A stretch of DNA of 64,000 nucleotides from Gloeomargarita sp. SKYB120 (GCA_025062155.1 JANXAM010000005.1:1-64000), one strand, 5' to 3'; shown: positions 28,021 to 37,537, counted from the stretch's first letter. Program-made: numbers and translations. The notes: generated by a model from the sequence alone, not told the origin.

Positions 28021-29025
28021 ATGAGTATGGCAGCGTGGCAACAGGGATTGACCTTGTTTTTCAGCCTGCTGGTAGAGGCTTTGCCGTTTTTGTTGTTAGG
28101 CGTTCTGTTTTCCAGTCTATTGCTGGGATGGGTGGAACCGGAAAAGGTGGTGCGGTTGTTGCCTCGGCATCCCCTAGCGGGCGCGGTGGCGGGCGCGCTG
28201 TTGGGTTGCCTGCTCCCGGTGTGCGAGTGCGGGAATGTCCCGGTGGCGCGGCGACTGTTGACTCAAGGACTACCCGCGTCCGTGGCGGTGGGGTTTCTGC
28301 TGGGCGCGCCGACGATTAACCCCATCGTGCTCTGGTCCACCTGGGTCGCGTTTCGGGACCAACCTCTGATGGTGGTAGGACGCCTGGTTTTAACGCTGGT
28401 GGTGGCGGTGGTGGTAGGCTGGGTATTTTCGGTGCAGCGGGATTTGCGCCCGTTTCTGCAACCGGCGGTGGCCCAGGCCATGCCCGTGCCGATGTCGCAG
28501 CGACCGCAGCGGGAACTGGCGCTGGTAAGTGTGCCGACTGGTCATTTCTGGGCGGTGGCGGGGCGTCAGCCGATTCCCCTAGATAGCAGCGGTTGGAGTG
28601 CGTTGCGGTTGTTGTCCTGGCGGGGGCGCTGGCGCTTGGTGTGGGTGAACGCTCTGACGGAATTGCGGGAGTTAGGAGCCGTGTTGATCCTGGGCACGGC
28701 GGTTGCGGCGGCGATTCAGGTGTTGGCCCCGCGCGAGCTGATCTTGAGCTTGGGACAAGGCCCAGCGACCTCGGTGCTGGCGATGCTGGCACTGGGCACG
28801 GTGGTGTCCATCTGCTCGACGGTGGATGCGTTTTTTGCCCTGTCGTTTGCGGGGAGTTTTACCGCTGGTGCGCTGCTGGCGTTTCTGGTGTTTGGGCCGA
28901 TGGTGGATTTGAAGGGGGTGAGTTTGCTGTTGACCGTCTTTCGCCCCCGCGCCGTGCTGTACCTATTTCTGCTGGCGGCGTCCCTGACGTTTGTGCTGAC
29001 CCTGGCGATGAACCTGTACCTGTGA
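28021..29025 (+). CDS. ArsP/DUF318-type permease
   Basis: A 334-residue integral membrane protein of the UPF0718 (DUF318/ArsP_1) permease family. Eight or so hydrophobic segments occur in two bundles, and the signature LLGCLLPVCECGNVPVARRL plus LLGAPTINPIVLWST is present; a matching loop (LGTVVSICSTVDAFFALSF) occurs in the second half. Some relatives export organoarsenicals, but the substrate here is unknown. The next gene (TIGR03943-like) starts inside the stop codon (TGATG), and this pairing is common for the family. Confidence 0.85.
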   Translation: MSMAAWQQGLTLFFSLLVEALPFLLLGVLFSSLLLGWVEPEKVVRLLPRHPLAGAVAGALLGCLLPVCECGNVPVARRLLTQGLPASVAVGFLLGAPTINPIVLWSTWVAFRDQPLMVVGRLVLTLVVAVVVGWVFSVQRDLRPFLQPAVAQAMPVPMSQRPQRELALVSVPTGHFWAVAGRQPIPLDSSGWSALRLLSWRGRWRLVWVNALTELRELGAVLILGTAVAAAIQVLAPRELILSLGQGPATSVLAMLALGTVVSICSTVDAFFALSFAGSFTAGALLAFLVFGPMVDLKGVSLLLTVFRPRAVLYLFLLAASLTFVLTLAMNLYL

Positions 29026-29747
29026 TGAACGGTTGGGATTTGCTGGCGCTTGGGCTATGGGGCGCGCTGCTGGTCAAGTACTGGCTGACGGGGCAATTGG
29101 CGGTGCTGATCCACCCCAACTATTTCCCCTTAACGGTGAGCGCGGGGCTGCTGTTGCTGGGACTAACGGGCTGGCAAGGCTGGCAGCAGTGGCGCGAGCG
29201 AGGACGTTTGCGGCAGTTGGTGCCCGAAAGCGGCGGGCTGCTTCCCCGCCCCTGGAGCCGCTTTTTGTTGATGAGCACGGCGATGGTGGGGCTGCTGGTC
29301 ACGCCCCAGCCCTTTAATAGCCAGGTGGCCATCGCTAGAGGTGACCTGCTGACCTTGACCCGCCCGATGCCCCAACGGTTTCGCCTGCGCCAACGTCCCG
29401 AGGACCGCTCGCTCGTGGACTGGGTGCGTTTGCTCCAGGTCTATCCCGAACCCGATGCCTACCAGGGCCAAAAAGCGCGGGTGGAGGGGTTTGTAGTGCG
29501 TCCCCCCGGCAGCCCAGCCCGCCAGTTTCTGCTGGCCCGGTTTGTGGTCACCTGTTGCGCGGCGGATGCCTACCCGGTGGGTTTGCCGGTGGAGGTGCCC
29601 AGTGCAGGCAAGACCTACCCGGCAGACACCTGGTTGCGCGTCGAAGGGCGGATGACGACTGGGCATATCCAGGGCCAACGCCGGTTAGTGCTGCGGGCCG
29701 AAACCCTCACGCCGATTCCCCGTCCTGCCAACCCCTACCTGTACTGA
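29025..29747 (+). CDS. TIGR03943/DUF1980-like permease partner protein
   Basis: A 240-residue protein with two or three N-terminal hydrophobic segments (ALGLWGALLVKYWLTGQL, LTVSAGLLLLGLTGWQGW, FLLMSTAMVGLLVTPQPF), then an extracytoplasmic beta-rich domain (KARVEGFVVRP, FVVTCCAADAYPVGLPVEVP, DTWLRVEGRMT). The CC pair within RFVVTCCAADA is the family mark. These proteins occur beside DUF318 permeases, as here, and probably form one transporter. The ATG overlaps the permease stop. The longer frame opening at 28593 is an antiregister read of the permease and is rejected. Confidence 0.8.
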   Translation: MNGWDLLALGLWGALLVKYWLTGQLAVLIHPNYFPLTVSAGLLLLGLTGWQGWQQWRERGRLRQLVPESGGLLPRPWSRFLLMSTAMVGLLVTPQPFNSQVAIARGDLLTLTRPMPQRFRLRQRPEDRSLVDWVRLLQVYPEPDAYQGQKARVEGFVVRPPGSPARQFLLARFVVTCCAADAYPVGLPVEVPSAGKTYPADTWLRVEGRMTTGHIQGQRRLVLRAETLTPIPRPANPYLY

Positions 29748-29748
29748 G

Positions 29749-30723
29749 ATGGGCTTTGCCGTGCTGGGCTATGGGTTTGCGCTGTGGGACTTGCTGGCAG
29801 ACCAGTTGGGGGTGCCGCGGGAGCAGGTGGTTTCCTGGACGCCCTACCCCGGCGGAGCAGGGCTGAACGTGGCCTGTCACTTGGGGCGCCTGGGCGTGCC
29901 CACGGCCCTTGTCAGCGCGGTGGGTCAGGACCCGTGGGGAACCCAGGTCCTCCAGGTTCTCCAGTCCTACAACGTCTGTACGGATTACCTGCAGCGGTTG
30001 CCCTACCCCACTCGTCTGGTGGAGGTACTGCGCCGCCAGGATGGGGAGCGGGAATTTGCGGGCTTTCGTCCTGCCGATTGCCCTGCCTTTGCCGACGCCT
30101 TTATCGCGTTTCAACCACCGCCCTGGCGGCCCGCCTGTCTCTACATTGAAGGGGTGGTGCTGGCTTTTCCCCAGTCCCGCGCAACGGCTTTCGCCCTGGT
30201 GGATTGGGCGTCCCAGCAGGAGGTCATGACGCTGGTGGACGTGAACTGGCGTCCGACACTGTGGACGGACGAGGCGTTGGCGCGGTCGGTCACCCAAGCG
30301 CTGGTGCAGCGGGTCCAGGGCGTGAAGTTAACGGCAGACGAGGCCCAGTGGTTGTTTGGCACGGACGACCCCGACGTTCTCCACCGGCAATGCCCCAACT
30401 TGGCGGTGGTCCTGGTGACCCAGGGAGCCCAAGGCTGCGCATACCGCGTTGGCTCCCACAGCGGGCATTCCCCGGCGTTTCCGGTGACGGCGGTGGACAC
30501 AACGGGCGCCGGCGATGCCTTTGTGGCCGGTTGGCTGCACCAGTGGGTGACCCAGGGACCCGCCCTGACCCAGGACCGGGAGCGTCTCCAGGCCGCCCTG
30601 CGTTGGGCCAATGCCGTGGCGGCCATTTCCACGACAGCACCGGGCGCCATCACCCGCGCGCCGACGTCTCTGGAAGTTGCCCAATTCCTGGCCGCCCATC
30701 GCCCTGAACCCACCAGCGCCTGA
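29749..30723 (+). CDS. PfkB-family carbohydrate kinase
   Basis: A ribokinase-fold sugar kinase of 324 residues. PGGAGLNVACHLGRLGVPTALVSAVGQDPWG is the N-terminal PfkB signature for substrate binding, and VDTTGAGDAFVAGWLH carries the catalytic Asp and anion hole. The family includes fructokinases, adenosine kinases and other sugar kinases; FAVLGYGFALWD and the 324-residue length fit fructokinase-like proteins, but specificity cannot be read by eye. The ATG lies 1 bp after the stop of the permease partner gene. Confidence 0.85.
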   Translation: MGFAVLGYGFALWDLLADQLGVPREQVVSWTPYPGGAGLNVACHLGRLGVPTALVSAVGQDPWGTQVLQVLQSYNVCTDYLQRLPYPTRLVEVLRRQDGEREFAGFRPADCPAFADAFIAFQPPPWRPACLYIEGVVLAFPQSRATAFALVDWASQQEVMTLVDVNWRPTLWTDEALARSVTQALVQRVQGVKLTADEAQWLFGTDDPDVLHRQCPNLAVVLVTQGAQGCAYRVGSHSGHSPAFPVTAVDTTGAGDAFVAGWLHQWVTQGPALTQDRERLQAALRWANAVAAISTTAPGAITRAPTSLEVAQFLAAHRPEPTSA

Positions 30724-30766
30724 TCTCGTCTAACGGAGTAGATACGGTTCAGGGGAGTCACCACGG

Positions 30767-31186
30767 ATGCGTTTCTTTGTTGTATTACCGGTTTTGTTAG
30801 GCGTTCTGTCGGCCATGCCAGTCTTGGCAGTTGAATTTACAGGGGTCAGCGAACTTGCCCAGGCCTCCAAGCGGCGGGGGTTCTGGTCAGAACTCCAACT
30901 CACCCCAGAGCAACTGCAGCGGATCCAGCAAATTCGGGCCAACGCGCGGCAACAGATGCAGCAAGTACTCACGCCAGCGCAGCGCCAGCAGTTGCGTCAA
31001 GCCCAGACCCCAGCCGAGCGGCGCCAGATCCTGCGCCGTCTCCAGTTGACCGAGGCCCAGAAAGCCCAAATTCGCCAAATTCGCGCCAACACCCGCCAGC
31101 AAATCGAAGCCATCCTCACCCCGGAACAACGCCAGCGACTGGAGGCACGGCGGCAACAGCAGCGGCGTGTTCCCAAACCGATGTAA
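30767..31186 (+). CDS. Periplasmic LTxxQ (Spy/CpxP-like) protein with internal duplication
   Basis: A 139-residue secreted protein: signal peptide (RFFVVLPVLLGVLSAMPVLA), then two similar helical units. Unit one reads LQLTPEQLQRIQQIRANARQQ...VLTPAQRQQL; unit two reads LQLTEAQKAQIRQIRANTRQQ...ILTPEQRQRL. LTPEQ-type repeats are the mark of Spy/CpxP chaperones, which sense or buffer envelope stress. The high Gln/Arg content suits an extended helical hairpin. It stands between the PfkB kinase and psb27 with its own upstream gaps. Confidence 0.7.
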   Translation: MRFFVVLPVLLGVLSAMPVLAVEFTGVSELAQASKRRGFWSELQLTPEQLQRIQQIRANARQQMQQVLTPAQRQQLRQAQTPAERRQILRRLQLTEAQKAQIRQIRANTRQQIEAILTPEQRQRLEARRQQQRRVPKPM

Positions 31187-31252
31187 TGCGGATTGCTTCG
31201 GCACCCCACCAGTGCCACAATATAGAGAAATACGGGCGTGGAGGAACGTAGG

Positions 31253-31654
31253 GTGCGAAAGCGACTGGGAGCAATCGTGGTTGGTTTGGTACTGGTGGTG
31301 AGCTTGCTACTGACCGGATGCAGCGGTGCGATGGGGACCCTATCGGGCGATTATGTCCAGGACACGCTGCAACTGGTGCAAACACTCCGCCGCGCTGTTG
31401 CCCTTTCCGAAGATGACCCCAACAAGGCCGCCATCCAGAGCGAAACCCGCCAGCGGATCAACGACTTTGCCGCCCATTATCGCCGCGACAGTCGCGTCTC
31501 TAGCCTGTTGTCCTTCACGACCCTGCGGACCGTGCTGAATTCCCTGGCGGGCCACTACAGCTCCTATCCTGGGCGGCCCTTGCCGGAGAAACTGAAAAAC
31601 CGCATCAACGAGCAGCTCGACCAGGTGGAACTGGCTTTGAAACGGGGCAACTGA
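31253..31654 (+). CDS. psb27: Photosystem II assembly lipoprotein Psb27
   Basis: A lumenal four-helix lipoprotein that binds CP43 during PSII assembly and repair. The start is GTG at 31253, with GGAGG 8 nt upstream; this gives VRKRLGAIVVGLVLVVSLLLTGCSG with the lipobox LTGC. The mature part shows GDYVQDTLQLVQTLRRAV, DDPNKAAIQSETRQRINDFAAHYRR and the C-terminal YSSYPGRPLPEKLKNRINEQ, all typical of Psb27. A GTG at 31238 would add five residues. A cofG gene follows within 8 bp. Confidence 0.92.
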   Translation: MRKRLGAIVVGLVLVVSLLLTGCSGAMGTLSGDYVQDTLQLVQTLRRAVALSEDDPNKAAIQSETRQRINDFAAHYRRDSRVSSLLSFTTLRTVLNSLAGHYSSYPGRPLPEKLKNRINEQLDQVELALKRGN

Positions 31655-31661
31655 CATCCCG

Positions 31662-32615
31662 ATGGCGACAGTCATCACCTACAGCCCGGCAGTGACCCTG
31701 GTGCCCACCTACGAATGTTTCAATGCCTGCACCTATTGCAACTTTCGGGTCGCACCTGGAACCGGAACTTGGCTCAGTCTCGACCAGGCTCGCCAGCGGT
31801 TGGACCATCTCCGGCGCCATCACCCCGAGGTGACCGAAATTTTGCTGTTGAGTGGTGAAGTCCATCCGCGCAGTCCCGAACGCACGCGCTGGGTGGAGCA
31901 TCTGTACCAACTGGCGAAACTGGCTTGGGAGCATGGCTTTTGGCCCCATACCAACTGTGGTCCGCTGAGTGAACCCGAAATGCGCCGCTTGCAGGCGGTG
32001 AATGTTTCGATGGGGTTGATGCTGGAGCAACTGCGGGCGGACTTGGCGGTGCATCGTCACGCCCCTAGTAAGGACCCCGCTCTACGCTTGGCGCAACTGG
32101 AGCAAGCGGGACGCCTGGGGATTCCCTTCACCACCGGCCTGCTGCTGGGCATCGGGGAAACGCCCCAGGATTGGGAGGCGACGTTGCAGGCCATTGCCGA
32201 CGTACACCGGCGCTGGGGCCATATCCAGGAGGTCATCTTGCAACCTTACCGGCGGGGCAGTCGCCAGCCCACACCGCTCCCGGATTTTCCCTTGGCGCGG
32301 TTGCCAGCCGTGGTAGCCTTGGCGCGGGAGATTTTGCCCGACGACATTACCATCCAGGTCCCGCCGAATTTGATTACCCAACCCGCTGTACTGCTTGACT
32401 GTTTAGCCGCCGGTGCGCGGGATTTGGGGGGTCTCGGGCCGCGCGACGAGGTCAACCCGGATTACGCCTACCCGTCCTTGGCGACGCTGGAGACCCTGTT
32501 GGCCCCGCACGGTTATCGCTTGCAACCCCGCTTGCCGATTTATCCCAAATGGTTGCATTCTCAACGCGTTTGGCCCCGTTCTAGCCAATCCCCTCAATTT
32601 GGTGTAAGGTATTAG
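31662..32615 (+). CDS. cofG: 7,8-didemethyl-8-hydroxy-5-deazariboflavin synthase subunit CofG
   Basis: A radical SAM enzyme of 317 residues that, with CofH, makes the deazaflavin Fo, the chromophore of F420 and of some photolyases. ECFNACTYCNFR gives the CxxxCxxC cluster ligands. TEILLLSGEVHP, FWPHTNCGPLSEPEM and TTGLLLGIGETPQDW followed by HIQEVILQPY identify CofG rather than CofH or MqnC. In cyanobacteria Fo usually serves DNA photolyase as antenna; no photolyase or cofH is in the window. It lies 7 bp after psb27. Confidence 0.9.
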   Translation: MATVITYSPAVTLVPTYECFNACTYCNFRVAPGTGTWLSLDQARQRLDHLRRHHPEVTEILLLSGEVHPRSPERTRWVEHLYQLAKLAWEHGFWPHTNCGPLSEPEMRRLQAVNVSMGLMLEQLRADLAVHRHAPSKDPALRLAQLEQAGRLGIPFTTGLLLGIGETPQDWEATLQAIADVHRRWGHIQEVILQPYRRGSRQPTPLPDFPLARLPAVVALAREILPDDITIQVPPNLITQPAVLLDCLAAGARDLGGLGPRDEVNPDYAYPSLATLETLLAPHGYRLQPRLPIYPKWLHSQRVWPRSSQSPQFGVRY

Positions 32616-32672
32616 GTGTTTAACCGTTCCACAGCTTGGTTGGTCGTGGTTCCCCAGCGGGGTAGGTCTTTT

Positions 32673-32984
32673 ATGTCGGAAACGCTGCTCAATACCCATG
32701 ACAACGAAACCCTTTCGCGGGAAAGTCGCATTAGCCAACTGCGTCTCTTACTGGAGACCTTGCGCACAGCAGATATTGTGGCCAAGCAGGGATATTTCAT
32801 TACCAGTTCCGAACTGGCGGCGTTGATGGATGTAAACGCCAGTGCCGTTACCAGTCGCGGGGAAACCTGGGCCTGGCGCAACTGGATCGTCTCGCGGGTG
32901 CGGCGGGAAGGCAATCAAATCCTTTGGCAACTGGAGCGGATTGACGGCCCAGCTCCCAACAGTGACCTGACCGACATGAACTAA
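32673..32984 (+). CDS. Small protein of unknown function, possible DNA-binding fold
   Basis: A 103-residue soluble protein. SRESRISQLRLLLETLRTADIVAKQGYFITSSELAALMDVNASAVTSRGETWAWRNWIVSRVRREGNQILWQLERID reads as a winged-helix-like unit: helix, helix (SSELAALMDVNASAVTSRG) and a beta hairpin (VRREGNQILWQLER). I take MSETLLNTHD as the start; the upstream ATG-like start at 32616 has no clear signal. The function is unknown; I think it is conserved in cyanobacteria. Its 3' end overlaps the convergent J-domain gene by 4 bp. Confidence 0.65.
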   Translation: MSETLLNTHDNETLSRESRISQLRLLLETLRTADIVAKQGYFITSSELAALMDVNASAVTSRGETWAWRNWIVSRVRREGNQILWQLERIDGPAPNSDLTDMN

Positions 32985-33607
32985 AAACCCGCCCGTCGCG
33001 CGGCTTGCCAAGCCTGTTGACGCTGTTCACCGGCTCGCTGGAACAGGGCTTCGCTGGTCTGGAGGTAGTGTTCGCTATAGCTCTGGGTAAACCAGTGCAG
33101 TTCCTCCAGCGCGTCCTGCAAGTGGTTCAAGCAGTGATACAGGCTGCTGGCGACTCCGGCCAGTACCGGTGGGTTGGCCTGGCTGCGAAACAGGGTTTCC
33201 GCTTCGTGCAGGGTGCGGCGACAGGCCCGCAGGTAGCGGTGGAATGCCGCCATGCAGGTCTCGTCAAAGGGGTCGGCGGCCAGGCGTTCCAGTTGCCGGT
33301 GGCGACTGGTCAAAATGCGGCACACTCGCTGGTCCACGGGTTGAAACACCTGTTGCCACCACCCGTGCGGCGGCGGACTTGGTTCAGGGGTTTGGGAAAC
33401 CGTTTGCTGCTGGTACTGCTGGTCGTAGGCCCGGCGTTGTTCGGGGTCGCTCAACACCTCGTAGGCGAGGTTCAAAGCGATCATCTGTTCGTGGCCGTTG
33501 GGGTTGGTGTCGGGATGGCAGAGTTTGACCAACCGGCGGTAGGCGGCCTTGACTTGAGCGGGCGTGGCATCGGGTCGCAAACCCAGCGTGCGGTAGTGGT
33601 CTCTCAT
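32981..33607 (-). CDS. J-domain (DnaJ-like) co-chaperone
   Basis: A 208-residue protein with an N-terminal J domain (residues 1-66) containing the HPD triad at 31-33 and [17 protein letters not shown]. It lacks the G/F region, zinc fingers and C-terminal substrate domain of DnaJ, so it is a type III J protein that would recruit Hsp70 to a specific client. The C-terminal helical region ([20 protein letters not shown] and after) is unrecognised. Its ATG overlaps the pcyA stop (ATGA), so a link to bilin or phycobiliprotein biogenesis is possible but only contextual. Confidence 0.85.
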   Translation of the reverse strand: MRDHYRTLGLRPDATPAQVKAAYRRLVKLCHPDTNPNGHEQMIALNLAYEVLSDPEQRRAYDQQYQQQTVSQTPEPSPPPHGWWQQVFQPVDQRVCRILTSRHRQLERLAADPFDETCMAAFHRYLRACRRTLHEAETLFRSQANPPVLAGVASSLYHCLNHLQDALEELHWFTQSYSEHYLQTSEALFQRAGEQRQQAWQAARRAGF

Positions 33608-34344
33608 GCGTAGGGCAAATCAAACAACACTGTACTCATATAGCGTTCGGTCCAATCGCTGCCGAAGGCCCGTTCCAGCACCCGCCGCGTTTTGTCGTTT
33701 TGCTGCTGTTGCCGACAGTAGTAGCTCTGCTGCGAATGGTGCTGCTGTTGCAAAGGGGGGGATAAGGGCGTCGCCGTCTGCGCCTGCTGACAATGAAACT
33801 CGAGGATACGGACAACGTAATCCACGAAACGCTGTTGCTCCGCTTCGTTCACGGGCCGAATGAACAGGCAAAATTCCGAGAAAATATCCCCCCAAGGCGG
33901 CAAAGGACGGGGTTGTTCAAAGTCACCTGGGGTGTGGGTGGAGAGGTAATCCACATACGCTGCCGGTAAGGAGTGGTCAATCCGCGTGGGCGACAAATCC
34001 ACAATTGCCGCGCTCACCTGGCCCCGTCCCGCCACGATATCAGCCCCAAATATCGGCAGGTCGTAGCAGGGTCGGGGAAACATCACGCAGTGCAGGATGT
34101 CCAAACTCCCCCCCACCTGGGCCAATTCCAGATGCAACTTGCGAAAGTGGGTGCTTTGGTAGCAGATGTTGCGGATTTGCAGCCGTTCCCCCTCCAACTG
34201 CCCCTCTACGTAGCCCAAATCCGACGGCAGTGGGTACGGTTCCAGGGGCAAATAGGTCTGCCAACCCTGGCGAATCACCTGCGTCAGTCGCTCAATCAAC
34301 GGATGCAGAATCACCCCAGCGTGCAACGCTCCACTCTCTAGCAT
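33604..34344 (-). CDS. pcyA: Phycocyanobilin:ferredoxin oxidoreductase
   Basis: A ferredoxin-dependent bilin reductase of 246 residues that converts biliverdin IXalpha to phycocyanobilin, the chromophore of phycobilisomes and phytochromes. [35 protein letters not shown] contains the catalytic Glu, His and Asp of PcyA (E in LELA, H in ILHC, D in GADIV). [16 protein letters not shown] and the C-terminal [12 protein letters not shown] are also typical. The stop overlaps the downstream J-domain gene start. It is divergent from the DUF445 gene, with about 50 bp between. Confidence 0.95.
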   Translation of the reverse strand: MLESGALHAGVILHPLIERLTQVIRQGWQTYLPLEPYPLPSDLGYVEGQLEGERLQIRNICYQSTHFRKLHLELAQVGGSLDILHCVMFPRPCYDLPIFGADIVAGRGQVSAAIVDLSPTRIDHSLPAAYVDYLSTHTPGDFEQPRPLPPWGDIFSEFCLFIRPVNEAEQQRFVDYVVRILEFHCQQAQTATPLSPPLQQQHHSQQSYYCRQQQQNDKTRRVLERAFGSDWTERYMSTVLFDLPYA

Positions 34345-34393
34345 AGCCAGCCGGTCCCACCGTTTATGATCGAAAGAAAACGCGGTTGGAGCT

Positions 34394-35632
34394 GTGGCGC
34401 TTTCTCTTACCTACGTCTTACCGCCGGTTCTGGGCGCGGTCATCGGCTATTTCACCAACGACATCGCTATTCGCATGCTGTTTCGACCCTACCGCGCCTG
34501 GTACATTGGTCGCTATCGGGTGCCCTTTACCCCGGGCTTGATCCCCAGCAACCAGAGTCGTTTGGCCGGTCGCATCGCCGATACCATTACTAGCTCCTTG
34601 CTCACCCCAGAAGAATTACAAAAGATTGCCCGCCGGTTATTGCAACTCGAGCGCACCCAGGCCGCCATTTATTGGCTATTGCAAACAGCGCTCAACCAGG
34701 TCAAACTGGACGCCTACAAAGCCCGCACCGCCAAAATTCTCGCTGGCATTTTGCACGATTTTCTCGGTCAATCCCTGCCCCGCTTGGTGCGCATCTTGGC
34801 CCGCCAGGAAGATTTTTTAGCCGAACAGGTGAACCAGATTTTTGATCGGTTTTTGCTGGAATTTCGCCTGTCGCCTGCCCAAGCTGAACAGCTAGCCGAT
34901 TGGTTACTCGAAACGGTTTTAACGCCTGATTTCCTGCGCCAAACCCTGGTGGATTTTCTAACCGATGAAGCGATTGACGTGATTGACCAGGATTTGCGGG
35001 AACAAACCACAGGGACGTACTGGGTCGTGGCTAATTTATTCGGGGTGCGCAATGGGTTGCTGCGGCTGCGCCAATTTTGTATCGAAGAACCGGAGGTTGC
35101 CAACCAACGCTTGGCCAAGCTGATGAACTCGCTCCAGTTGCGCCACCGCTTGACCGAATTATTCCAGGAATTGTCGCTCCAAAACTTGCCGGTGGTCACG
35201 GTGCATCGCCTGCGTAAACAACTGCGGGAGCTGGTGCGCGAATACCTGCAAACCGACGGCCCCCTGCTCATTCAAAACCTGAGCAACTCGCTGAATTGGG
35301 ATGAAATTGCCCATTTAATTCTCACCCGCCTGCGCAATTCACCGGTGATGAATACGTCCCTGAGTTTGATCAGCGAAGAACTCGCCCTAATTATCGAACG
35401 CTATCTCGAAAAAGACCTGGAGCAATTGATTGCCCGGGTAATTCCCATCTTGGATATTGACCAGGCCATTATTGACCGGGTTAATGCCACATCGCCTGCC
35501 GATCTAGAAGCAGGGATTCAGGGGATTGTGCGCAGTGAATTACAGGCGATTGTGAATCTAGGGGGCATCCTGGGTTTCCTGGTGGGACTAGGGCAATCCC
35601 TGTTGCTCTGGTGGCAAGCAAACCTGGTATAG
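34394..35632 (+). CDS. DUF445-family membrane protein
   Basis: A 412-residue protein of the DUF445 (YheB-like) family. The N-terminal transmembrane helix is [25 protein letters not shown], followed by the family mark [21 protein letters not shown]; the C-terminus has another membrane helix ([19 protein letters not shown]). Between them is a long amphipathic helical region. The role is unknown in all members. I take a GTG start ([11 protein letters not shown]) because no ATG precedes the membrane segment. The HAD phosphatase gene follows after 28 bp. Confidence 0.85.
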   Translation: MALSLTYVLPPVLGAVIGYFTNDIAIRMLFRPYRAWYIGRYRVPFTPGLIPSNQSRLAGRIADTITSSLLTPEELQKIARRLLQLERTQAAIYWLLQTALNQVKLDAYKARTAKILAGILHDFLGQSLPRLVRILARQEDFLAEQVNQIFDRFLLEFRLSPAQAEQLADWLLETVLTPDFLRQTLVDFLTDEAIDVIDQDLREQTTGTYWVVANLFGVRNGLLRLRQFCIEEPEVANQRLAKLMNSLQLRHRLTELFQELSLQNLPVVTVHRLRKQLRELVREYLQTDGPLLIQNLSNSLNWDEIAHLILTRLRNSPVMNTSLSLISEELALIIERYLEKDLEQLIARVIPILDIDQAIIDRVNATSPADLEAGIQGIVRSELQAIVNLGGILGFLVGLGQSLLLWWQANLV

Positions 35633-35660
35633 TGACAGTGGCCCTTTACGTTTCTTTACC

Positions 35661-36494
35661 ATGCCGGACGTCCGCCTGCTGGTGCTGGATTTAGACGGTA
35701 CCATCGTGGGTGAAGACAACTGCATTACGCCAGCCGTTAAAGCTGCGATTCAACAAGTCCGCGAGCGGGGAATCAAAGTGGCGATTGCGACAGGTCGGAT
35801 GTACCGGTCAGCATTACGGTTTCATCAGGAGCTGGGGTTGACGTTACCGCTGTTGAGTTATCAGGGCGCTTGGATTCAGGACCCCCACACCGGTTATCAG
35901 CATCGCCACTGGCCGATTGACCCCCAGCGAGCCTTGGAGTTGCTGGACTACTTTGAACAAGCCGATTTACGACCCCATTTGTCCATTCATTTCTATCTCA
36001 ATGACCAGCTTTATGTGCAGGAGATGCGTCCCGATACAGATCAATACGCCAAGCGCACCTTAATCGAACCCATTTTGGTCGAAGATTTGCGCGAGGTGGT
36101 CGCAGCGGTCAAGGTAGCCCCAACGAAAGTTTTGGCGGTCAGTGAAAATCCGCAGGTGATTGAAGCGCTGCTCCACACCCTACAGAAACGGTATCGCCGG
36201 GATGAATTGTATTTAACGCGCTCAGCGCCCATTTATTTTGAAGCGGCCAATCCCCAGGTGAACAAGGGTGTGGCGGTGCAGTATCTGGCGGAGGAATTGT
36301 TAGGTCTGACGCGCGAGCAAGTGGTGGCAATTGGCGACAATTACAACGACCTGGAAATGTTGCAGTATGCGGGGGTGGGAATTGCCATGGGCAATGCGCC
36401 ATTGGATGTACAGAGACAGGCGGATTGGGTGGCTCCCAGCGTGGAAGAAGACGGAGTGGTGGCCGCTATTGAAACCTGGGTTTTGCCGGGATGA
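35661..36494 (+). CDS. Cof-type HAD-IIB family hydrolase
   Basis: A phosphatase of 277 residues of the HAD superfamily with a C2B cap. Motif I LDLDGTIVG gives the nucleophile and acid Asp (D10, D12), motif II is ATGR, the Lys of motif III is in QVNKGVAVQYL, and motif IV is GDNYNDLEML. GVGIAMGNAP and ADWVAPSVEEDGVVAAIE finish the typical Cof/YwpJ pattern. Relatives dephosphorylate sugar phosphates, FMN or phosphorylated cofactors; the substrate here is unknown. The stop overlaps the next gene as ATGA. Confidence 0.9.
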   Translation: MPDVRLLVLDLDGTIVGEDNCITPAVKAAIQQVRERGIKVAIATGRMYRSALRFHQELGLTLPLLSYQGAWIQDPHTGYQHRHWPIDPQRALELLDYFEQADLRPHLSIHFYLNDQLYVQEMRPDTDQYAKRTLIEPILVEDLREVVAAVKVAPTKVLAVSENPQVIEALLHTLQKRYRRDELYLTRSAPIYFEAANPQVNKGVAVQYLAEELLGLTREQVVAIGDNYNDLEMLQYAGVGIAMGNAPLDVQRQADWVAPSVEEDGVVAAIETWVLPG

Positions 36495-37537
36495 ATCGCA
36501 CCTATTGCACCAGTGCCTTTCTGCAACGAACGGGCCAGAAAACGCAGGCGGTCTTTGGGTGGAGCCAGCGGGAACCAATGGATTTGCCATTACCCGCCCA
36601 ATGGGCCATTCTGGAGTGTTTTTTGCAGCCGCAAACACCCGCGTCTGCCTACGAGATATATCGCGCGCGCCAAACCCAATCCCCCAAGATGAACCTGTCG
36701 CAATTCGGTGAGCCGTTGTTGCTCAAAATGATGCAGGGGGAGGTGGTCTATTTGGCCCAGGGGTTCGCCAGTTATTTGGAACCGGAGCAGCAGGCCAATT
36801 TAACCCAGGAAGTTCCCCTATTTGCCCCTTATCCAGCACTGGCGTTTGCAGAATTTGAACAGTTGTTTCAAGAGCTGGTGATGCAGGGGTTGATTGTACC
36901 GGCAGTGGGACAAGTGGCCTGGGGAGATATACGCCGTTGGACGCCGATTTGTGCGATTACGGGATTTTCCCGTGGGACGCCCATTGACCGTTATTATCAA
37001 AAGCAATTTCTACAGCAGGTGAAAGAGAGAGTGAGGGGTAACGTTTTAGAGATTGGCGGCGTCGCAAAAGATTGGGAATTTTACCCGTTTGACCGCCAAC
37101 AGATGACGGTTTACTGCTGCATGAATTTGACGGCGGGCGCTGGGGTGGATGTGGTTGCCGATGCCCACGACCCGCAAGCCACGACTGCTAATTTCTGGGA
37201 TGTGGTTTTAATCTTTAATGTTTTGGAGCATTGTTACGACCCAGCGCGGGTCATTGCCAATATCCATACCTGGTTAAAACCGGGCGGCTGGTGTCTCGCG
37301 CTGGTTCCTACGGCGCAACGATTGCATGACCGACCGGCGGATTACTGGCGGTTGTTGCCGGATGGTTTGCGCTATTTGTTCCGGCATTACTCTCGCTGCG
37401 AGCTATACACCTACGGCAACACGTTAACAGTTGTGGCGACCTTTTTGGGTGTTGCCGCTGAGGAATTAACCGTTGCCGAACTGGACCAACATCACCCGGA
37501 TTACCCCGTCATTGCCTGTGTGGCGGCGCAGAAATGA
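36491..37537 (+). CDS. Two-part protein with C-terminal SAM methyltransferase domain
   Basis: A 348-residue cytosolic protein. Residues about 1-170 are unrecognised (NLSQFGEPLLLKMMQGEVVYL, PYPALAFAEFEQLFQELVMQG). From about 175 on it is a class I methyltransferase: NVLEIGGVAKDW is motif I, VVADAHDPQ the acidic loop, WDVVLIFNVLEHCYDPARVI motif IV, and WLKPGGWCLALVP motif V. The presence of EHCYDP places it near Methyltransf_11 enzymes of small molecules or glycans. It is linked by ATGA overlaps to both the HAD gene before it and the binding-protein gene after it. Confidence 0.75.
   Translation: MNRTYCTSAFLQRTGQKTQAVFGWSQREPMDLPLPAQWAILECFLQPQTPASAYEIYRARQTQSPKMNLSQFGEPLLLKMMQGEVVYLAQGFASYLEPEQQANLTQEVPLFAPYPALAFAEFEQLFQELVMQGLIVPAVGQVAWGDIRRWTPICAITGFSRGTPIDRYYQKQFLQQVKERVRGNVLEIGGVAKDWEFYPFDRQQMTVYCCMNLTAGAGVDVVADAHDPQATTANFWDVVLIFNVLEHCYDPARVIANIHTWLKPGGWCLALVPTAQRLHDRPADYWRLLPDGLRYLFRHYSRCELYTYGNTLTVVATFLGVAAEELTVAELDQHHPDYPVIACVAAQK

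Noticed and set aside
28593-29024. N-terminal extension of the TIGR03943-like protein
   Set aside because: It is an out-of-frame read of the permease gene; the real start overlaps the permease stop.
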